A DNA stretch of 44,474 bases from Pseudomonadota bacterium (GTDB taxonomy: Bacteria; Pseudomonadota; Gammaproteobacteria; Arenicellales; UBA868), in the NCBI GenBank assembly GCA_018672825.1, contig JABHUE010000032.1:1-44474 (forward strand), written 5' to 3'. Within the stretch, counting starts at the first letter, position 1. Each line of letters opens with the position of its first letter. Position numbers and translations under genes: made by a program. The notes beneath the pieces were generated by a model. The model did not search any database. It was not told the DNA's origin and was given only the letters and a program-made list of their open reading frames with translations. Below, piece after piece: positions 39,292 to 44,474 of this stretch.

Positions 39292-39999
39292 ATGCCGCAC
39301 GACCCCGCAGATCAGTATCAGGATTTTCTTTTCGAGTTGCGAAAATACCTTCAGCAAATGAATGATGCCGAGACCGAGATGCCGGCATTTTCCCAACTGC
39401 CCGGATGGCGGGAGTGGTTAAAAGCGGATAACGATCCGGCCAGTGATTTCACTTCGATTGAAAAGCTTAAGACCCTAAAAGCTCAACTCCTGGATGATCC
39501 CGCCAAATCAGAAGCCGCATCACGGTACTGGCACGCGTTTCAAGCCCTACAAGTTCACTGGATAGACATTAGCTCGAAAAGCTGGGACACGGCACGGATG
39601 CAATCTATTGAAGCGTCATCCGCCACGAACATTCGGCAATTCTATGATGACTGGATTGAAGCCGGCGAGGCGCTATTTCGCGAACGAGCCGTTACAAAAC
39701 AATACGCGCGTCAAGTGGGTGAATGGATTAATGCACAAGTCGATTTCAATCTTGCGTTTGGGATGGGTGAGGTGCCGGTCTGTGTAGATCCGCGAGACCT
39801 CAAAGCAGCGTTGACCGAGGCCGAGGCCCGCGAAGCACAACTACGCTCTGAACTTGAGGCGCTGAAATCTCGACAAAAAACAAAACCCGCGCGCGCCACA
39901 TCCAAGAAAAAAGCCCCCTCAAAAGCGAGTCATCCGACCAACACCAATGCATCATCAAAAAGTGGGACGACTCTAAAAAAATCGAGACCAAAGCCATGA
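39292..39999 (+). CDS. phaE: Class III PHA synthase subunit PhaE
   Basis: A 235-residue protein. It matches PhaE: a helical N-terminal region with FELRKYLQQMNDAE and ARYWHAFQALQVHWIDIS-like segments, FYDDWIEAGEALFRERAVTKQYARQVGEWINAQVDFN, a coiled part EAEAREAQLRSELEALKS, and a very basic tail rich in K, S and T. PhaE has no catalytic site; it forms the active synthase with PhaC. The protein is shorter than typical PhaE of about 350 residues. Its stop overlaps the phaC start by 4 bp. Confidence 0.88.
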   Translation: MPHDPADQYQDFLFELRKYLQQMNDAETEMPAFSQLPGWREWLKADNDPASDFTSIEKLKTLKAQLLDDPAKSEAASRYWHAFQALQVHWIDISSKSWDTARMQSIEASSATNIRQFYDDWIEAGEALFRERAVTKQYARQVGEWINAQVDFNLAFGMGEVPVCVDPRDLKAALTEAEAREAQLRSELEALKSRQKTKPARATSKKKAPSKASHPTNTNASSKSGTTLKKSRPKP

Positions 40000-41048
40000 C
40001 CTCGGCCCGAAAGACCGCCGAGGAGATAAAAGCCTTTGCAGAGAAGCTTTCGCACAGTCTCTCCCAAATTCGTCAAATCGGTGAATCTGCGCCTAGCACA
40101 AGCCCTCACGAGATCGTCTTGACTGGCGACGGTTTTAGACTCCTCCGCTATGGCACGAACCCGGCGCACGACAAAAAACCCGCAGTGCTGATTGTCTATG
40201 CGCTTGTTAATCGACCCTGGGTTCTCGACCTTGAGCCGAAGCGATCCATGATCGCGCGATTGCTAGAACGCGGAATGGACGTCTTTCTCGTCGAGTGGCT
40301 GGATCCCAAAGCCCAAGATAGAACTCGATCACTGAGTACCTATATCACCATCATGATCGATCAATGTGTGGACGCCGTAAATACAGCCCGTCGAACCTCC
40401 CGGCTCAACCTCCTCGGCGTCTGTCAGGGTGGAACGCTCAGCCTCTGCTACGCCGCGCTTTATCCAAAAAAAGTAAAAAATCTGATTACCATGGTTACCC
40501 CGGTCGACTTTCAGACTGAAGACAACGTGTTATCACAGTGGGTCAGAGAAGTGGATCTTGATCGCCTCGTGGGCTGCTACGGAAACGTGCCAGGCTCCCT
40601 TTTGAACACGCTGTTTGTGTCCCTTCAGCCTTTTCGCCTCGGGAGCAAAAAATATATCGACCTTATCGATCTAGCCGATAACCCGGCAAGACTTAAAACC
40701 TTCGCCCGCATGGAGCGATGGATTGCAGACAGTCCCGATCAGGCAGGGACGGCATTTAATGAATTTGTCGGAAACCTCTATCAACGTAATGCGCTTATAA
40801 AAGACAAGTTTGTGGTCGATAATCAAATTGTTAATCTTTCCAAAATCCGGTGCCCGGTCCTCAATATTTATGCACTTGCTGACCATATCGTGCCGGCTTC
40901 AGCATCTACAGCGCTCGCAAACTACGTCGGCTGTGATGATTACAGTGAACTCACATTTGACGGCGGGCATATCGGCATCTACGTCAGCCGCCAGGCACAG
41001 CAGAAAATCCCAGCATCGATAGCCCAGTGGATTCTGGCGCGATCCTAG
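39996..41048 (+). CDS. phaC: Class III PHA synthase catalytic subunit PhaC
   Basis: A 350-residue alpha/beta-hydrolase-fold polymerase. The lipase-like box is GVCQGG with nucleophile C143; the acid is D296 in ALADHIVPA and the base H325 in GGHIGIYV. All three are offset by six from C149, D302 and H331 of Allochromatium vinosum PhaC, which supports the class III assignment together with the length. It polymerises (R)-3-hydroxyacyl-CoA. It is coupled to phaE through an ATGA overlap and ends 12 bp before the convergent SPOR gene. Confidence 0.95.
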   Translation: MTSARKTAEEIKAFAEKLSHSLSQIRQIGESAPSTSPHEIVLTGDGFRLLRYGTNPAHDKKPAVLIVYALVNRPWVLDLEPKRSMIARLLERGMDVFLVEWLDPKAQDRTRSLSTYITIMIDQCVDAVNTARRTSRLNLLGVCQGGTLSLCYAALYPKKVKNLITMVTPVDFQTEDNVLSQWVREVDLDRLVGCYGNVPGSLLNTLFVSLQPFRLGSKKYIDLIDLADNPARLKTFARMERWIADSPDQAGTAFNEFVGNLYQRNALIKDKFVVDNQIVNLSKIRCPVLNIYALADHIVPASASTALANYVGCDDYSELTFDGGHIGIYVSRQAQQKIPASIAQWILARS

Positions 41049-41059
41049 CCTTTAAGAAA

Positions 41060-41668
41060 TCAGGGCTGGCTGGAAACCTTCAATCGAAGGGCTTTTATAT
41101 TGAGTCTCACCAGCGCTCGATTTGCGCTTTCCATCATCTCCATGTTCGGATAAGGGCCAATGCGAACCCGATAGAAATCGCCTTGGCCCTGGAATGAGAT
41201 TTTCTGCACATTAGGTTCAAAACCTGCCATGGCAAGTTTGGCTTTCATCCGTTCAGCGTCGACCGGATTGTGATACGCGCCGGCCTGCAGCATGTAGAAG
41301 CCGGTTTTCTTCGCGATCTCTGAAGTGGGTGGAGTTACCTCGGCCGTTTCTAATTCAGAAGTTAGAGAGGGCTCGGGAATAACATGCTCAATCTCTGGCA
41401 GCACCGTATAAAACTCAAAATGAGTTCTCTCCGGAGACTCAGCGTTGATTCTCGCATCTGAAAGGTCAGCAGGCTCCCGATTGTCTTCCACTGACTCTCC
41501 GATTAATTCAGACAGGCCCGCGCCCACGCGGTTGGGATCACCGCTTCTTGCGCCTTGATACAAAACCGCCACTAACACACCTGCGGCAATCCCCAGAAGC
41601 AGCAAAACAGCGTCATGCCCAAAACGTGAACGAAAAGACGCTTGACGCTTTCGAACGTTCCGACCCAT
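41060..41668 (-). CDS. SPOR-domain membrane protein
   Basis: A 202-residue protein with a basic N-terminus, one membrane helix (AVLLLLGIAAGVLVAVLY, about residues 20-38), a linker rich in E, P, S and T, and a C-terminal SPOR domain (about 125-200: FYMLQAGAYHNPVDAERMKAKLAMAGFEPNVQK, FYRVRIGPYPNM). SPOR domains bind septal peptidoglycan with missing stem peptides, so this is an FtsN/DedD-like division protein. It lies three bases after argS, the usual gammaproteobacterial pairing. Confidence 0.9.
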   Translation of the reverse strand: MGRNVRKRQASFRSRFGHDAVLLLLGIAAGVLVAVLYQGARSGDPNRVGAGLSELIGESVEDNREPADLSDARINAESPERTHFEFYTVLPEIEHVIPEPSLTSELETAEVTPPTSEIAKKTGFYMLQAGAYHNPVDAERMKAKLAMAGFEPNVQKISFQGQGDFYRVRIGPYPNMEMMESANRALVRLNIKALRLKVSSQP

Positions 41669-41671
41669 GTC

Positions 41672-43408
41672 CTACATTCGCTCTGGAGCATTCACTCCTA
41701 GCAGCGCTAGCGCGTTTGCCAACACGATTCGGGTGGCGTCAATCAATGACAGGCGAGCCAGACGAAGATCATCTTCCGCGGCGATAAACGGATGAGCGTT
41801 GTAGTAGGTGTGGAAATCATTAGCGAGCTCTCGCACGTAATACGCCACCTGGTGTGGTTCATAATTTCGTGCAGCCGATTCAACGACTTCAGGATATATC
41901 GAGAGTTTTTGTAATAGATCAGACTCACGAGCTTCAACCAGTAATTCTGCATTCGCTTTAGAGAGATCAACCGCGATATTTTTATCAGCGAGTTGCCGAA
42001 AAACGCTGCAAATTCTTGCGTGGGCGTACTGCACGTAGTAAACCGGATTATCACTGGACTGCGATTTTGCCAAATCCAGATCGAAGTCCATATGCTGATC
42101 TGGTTTTCTCAACGCATAAAAAAATCGCGCTGCGTCTCGGCCCACTTCCTCGCGCAATTCACGCAACGTCACAAATTCGCCGCTGCGCGTGGACATCGAA
42201 ACTTTTTCACCGGCCCGGTAGAGCGCGGCAAACTGGACCAGTAATACCGTGAGCAAATCTGGATTAAGACCAAGCGCTGACATCGAGGCCTTCACCCTCT
42301 TAATGTAACCATGGTGATCAGCACCCCAGATATTAATGACTCGGTCAAATTGCCGGCGCAGCTTATCCTGATGATAAGCAATGTCAGTGGCAAAGTAGGT
42401 ATGGTTTCCGTTAGCTCTAAGCACGACTCGATCTTTCTCATCGCCGAAGTCCGTGGTTCGGAACCACCATGCGCCATCGTTCTGATAGAGAACAGTATGC
42501 TCTTTCAACTCATCGACAGCGCCTTGAACAGCACCAGAGTCAATCAGACTTTGCTCTGAAAACCATGTTTGATACTCCACACCAAACTGCAACAAATCTG
42601 AACGAATCTCTTCGACCAGCGTATCACGGGCGAGACGATGCACTCGCCCAAACCCTTGCGCACCCAACAATGACTTGGCCCGCACAATCAGGCTGTCGAG
42701 TCTCGCATCATCGCCCTCTGGCAATTCGTTAAGCAATGTTTCAGCCTCAGTACGATATTCACCCGCCGCCTCACGATGTAATGTCGCGGCGATATCAAAA
42801 ATGTAATCGCCTTGATACGCGGCAGAGGGAAAGCTGAATGTCTCTCCGCAAAGTTCCAGATATCGAAGCCAGACACTTAACGCGAGAATATCCATCTGTC
42901 GCCCCGCATCATTAATGTAATACTCGCTAACGGCATCAAATCCGGCCGCCCGCAAAACTCGCGCCAGCGCGTCGCCATAAGCCGCCCCGCGGCCATGTCC
43001 CACATGGAGTGGGCCAGTTGGATTGGCCGATACAAACTCAACCATCACGCGATGACCAGCACCAATCCCGCTCGTGCCGTAGCGCGCCCCACTCACCCGA
43101 ATCTGATCAGGTAAATCATGGTAAGCGTCTGGGGCAAGAAAGATATTAATAAACCCGGGACCTGCAATCTCGGTTCGGTCAATGACTGGGGATTTTGGCA
43201 ACGCTGCACAGATTTTCTCGGCAAGTTCGCGAGGCTTCAATCCCGCACGCTTGGCAAGGACCATCGCTAGATTGCTCGCGAAGTCACCATGATCCGCATT
43301 TCGGGATCTTTCGATTTGAATGGGAACATCTTCGGGCTCGCTGATCACGTTCTCTTTTTTGAGCGACGCGACCGCCTCGCCAAGCAGTTGGCAAACTTCG
43401 TTGCGCAT
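41672..43408 (-). CDS. argS: Arginyl-tRNA synthetase
   Basis: A 578-residue class I aminoacyl-tRNA synthetase. It has the N-terminal additional domain with the start MRNEVCQLLGEAV, the HIGH-type motif in SANPTGPLHVGHGRGAAYGDAL, WGADHHGYIKRVKASM, a KMSKS-like KVSMSTRSGEFVTLREL, and the DALR anticodon-binding domain at the C-terminus (VQYAHARICSVF onward, ending LALLGVNAPERM). It charges tRNA-Arg. It is first in its unit with the SPOR gene and is divergent from nudC. Confidence 0.96.
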   Translation of the reverse strand: MRNEVCQLLGEAVASLKKENVISEPEDVPIQIERSRNADHGDFASNLAMVLAKRAGLKPRELAEKICAALPKSPVIDRTEIAGPGFINIFLAPDAYHDLPDQIRVSGARYGTSGIGAGHRVMVEFVSANPTGPLHVGHGRGAAYGDALARVLRAAGFDAVSEYYINDAGRQMDILALSVWLRYLELCGETFSFPSAAYQGDYIFDIAATLHREAAGEYRTEAETLLNELPEGDDARLDSLIVRAKSLLGAQGFGRVHRLARDTLVEEIRSDLLQFGVEYQTWFSEQSLIDSGAVQGAVDELKEHTVLYQNDGAWWFRTTDFGDEKDRVVLRANGNHTYFATDIAYHQDKLRRQFDRVINIWGADHHGYIKRVKASMSALGLNPDLLTVLLVQFAALYRAGEKVSMSTRSGEFVTLRELREEVGRDAARFFYALRKPDQHMDFDLDLAKSQSSDNPVYYVQYAHARICSVFRQLADKNIAVDLSKANAELLVEARESDLLQKLSIYPEVVESAARNYEPHQVAYYVRELANDFHTYYNAHPFIAAEDDLRLARLSLIDATRIVLANALALLGVNAPERM

Positions 43409-43557
43409 AGATAAGGACCAAAAATCGGTGAAAAGACCGGGCCTGAGAATTAACCTACAGACCTCTCATTGAGTAGGGGATTTTAACCAAAGGTTCGCAC
43501 CTACTGTAGCCGTATGGTGTAACCTTCGACCAAATTTCTCATTATCTGCATAACGAG

Positions 43558-44474
43558 ATGGATCATCTTCAGCGAAGCCGCCTTAATCTTTTAACCAGCG
43601 ACCTCTTAAACAGGGGCACTCTGGTGCGGCTTGAACCCGAAAAACTATCCCAGCGGGTCATGAGCGATCGTGCGCGATTCATTGGTATCCACCGGATGAA
43701 AATCGCAGTTGATAGCAATCGCAATCTCGGGCCCGCCTGGCTAACACGAGACGAAACCATCTCGCGATTCGGGCATTGTGAGTCCTGGATCTATCTCGGG
43801 GAACAAAATAGCACGTTCCACTTTGCAGTGATGCTCGAAGATAGTCTGCCTCAGTCTGATGATCATTTTGCCGGACTTCGAGCATTGGCGTTTCATCTCG
43901 ACGCCTCCGAATCGACCCTTCTTGCTTTTGCGCAAGCACTTACCGCCTGGCATAAACGACATGGCTATTGCGGACAATGCGGAACGCCCACAATCATCAC
44001 CCAAGGGGGTCACGTCCGGGTGTGTTCAGCCGAATCGTGCGGAACCACGCACTACCCTCGAACCGATCCTGCGATTATTGTGCTCGTTGAGAGCAATGAT
44101 CATGCGTTATTTGGTCGAAAACCAGAGTGGCCTAAACATCGATACTCCACCATCGCGGGTTTTGTTGAGCCTGGAGAGAGTGCGGAACAAGCCGTGGTTC
44201 GCGAGGTCGCTGAAGAAACTAACATCAACGTTTTATCTGCCCACTATCATTCTTCTCAGCCGTGGCCGTTTCCCGGCTCTTTGATGCTTGGCTATCATGC
44301 GACAGCAACAAAAACTCAAATATCGCTTAATGATCAAGAACTTGAGGATGCGCAATGGCTTTCTCGTGGGGAGATAATCACTCGTTTACGTCAGGGATTA
44401 TTCGTTCCGCCCCCCAAGATATCGATCTCATTTCGGTTGATCGAGGATTGGTTTAATCAGTCTGCTACGATTCC
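43558..44474 (+). CDS. nudC: NAD(+) diphosphatase NudC, 3' end cut by the window
   Basis: The frame opened by the ATG at 43558 has no stop before the right edge, so at least 305 codons are present. It shows the zinc ribbon (GYCGQCG and later VCSAESCG), HYPRTDPAIIVLV, the Nudix box GFVEPGESAEQAVVREVAEETNI and the NudC-defining SQPWPFPGSLMLGY. The Nudix box has asparagine where the consensus has glycine after EEx. The enzyme hydrolyses NAD(H) and removes NAD caps from RNA 5' ends. Divergent from argS across a 149-bp gap; ACGAG just before the ATG is a poor ribosome site. Confidence 0.93.
   Translation, partial: MDHLQRSRLNLLTSDLLNRGTLVRLEPEKLSQRVMSDRARFIGIHRMKIAVDSNRNLGPAWLTRDETISRFGHCESWIYLGEQNSTFHFAVMLEDSLPQSDDHFAGLRALAFHLDASESTLLAFAQALTAWHKRHGYCGQCGTPTIITQGGHVRVCSAESCGTTHYPRTDPAIIVLVESNDHALFGRKPEWPKHRYSTIAGFVEPGESAEQAVVREVAEETNINVLSAHYHSSQPWPFPGSLMLGYHATATKTQISLNDQELEDAQWLSRGEIITRLRQGLFVPPPKISISFRLIEDWFNQSATI

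Noticed and set aside
39112-39396. 94-codon minus-strand ORF over the phaE promoter
   Set aside because: Overlaps the phaE start and the PhaR-like sites, has a hydrophobic random-looking product and no ribosome site.
1-44474. CRISPR arrays, tRNA or rRNA genes
   Set aside because: No regularly spaced repeat series and no tRNA-like T-arm or rRNA sequence was recognised in the gaps.

Overview
The window looks like a chromosomal segment of a sulfur-oxidising gammaproteobacterium that stores polyhydroxyalkanoate. The evidence is gene content: an EttA C-terminus, RmuC, the MsrPQ pair, the ArgS-SPOR pair, a class III PHA synthase (PhaE plus PhaC) and sulfide:quinone oxidoreductase beside TusA and DsrE proteins. 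I cannot fix the genus. I found no tRNA, rRNA, CRISPR array, insertion sequence, integrase or phage gene.

Layout. Positions 1-5,260 hold housekeeping and repair genes: the end of ettA, a PD-(D/E)XK nuclease, an iodotyrosine-deiodinase-like nitroreductase, a Pif1-type helicase, an SDR and rmuC. At 5,400-6,160 come a small unknown ORF, a possible structured RNA and a DUF6122 membrane protein. At 6,290-9,180 a PhyH dioxygenase, a PaaK-like acyl-CoA ligase and an enoyl-CoA hydratase form one plus-strand unit. msrQ-msrP and an RRM RNA-binding protein with a hairpin-bearing leader follow, up to a terminator near 11,400.

Positions about 11,460-27,000 are the most interesting part: a compact thiocyanate/cyanate and sulfide gene cluster. 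On the minus strand lie cobalt thiocyanate hydrolase scnB-scnA-scnC, its P15K-type activator, a Tat-exported NrtA-like binding protein, the cobalt transporter genes cbtB-cbtA, and then dsrE, tusA, an SQR-like flavoprotein and DUF1641. Further left are an NTF2-like protein, a MurB-like flavoprotein without its catalytic residues, cyanase (cynS), a ClC-type anion channel whose gating glutamate is a tyrosine, a LysR regulator, and an ATPase plus two paralogous permeases that lack their own binding protein. The reading I infer is: an ABC importer takes up thiocyanate or cyanate; the hydrolase makes carbonyl sulfide and ammonia using cobalt supplied by CbtAB and P15K; cyanase removes cyanate; SQR, TusA and DsrE handle the resulting sulfide sulfur. 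An 18-bp near-identical palindrome (AATAGGAAWTTCCTATCG) lies both between lysR and the transporter and upstream of dsrE, which suggests one regulon.

Positions 27,000-34,230 hold mixed metabolism: a DUF1289 protein, an unknown protein, PhzF, a MocA-like nucleotidyltransferase, an M20 amidohydrolase, an alpha/beta hydrolase, malonyl-CoA synthetase, a MazG-like protein and a creatininase-family protein. Positions 34,250-41,050 are the PHA locus: a ThDP enzyme, phaR, phaB, phaA, a phasin and the divergent phaE-phaC, with three PhaR-like operator sites. The window ends with a SPOR protein, argS and a nudC cut by the right edge.
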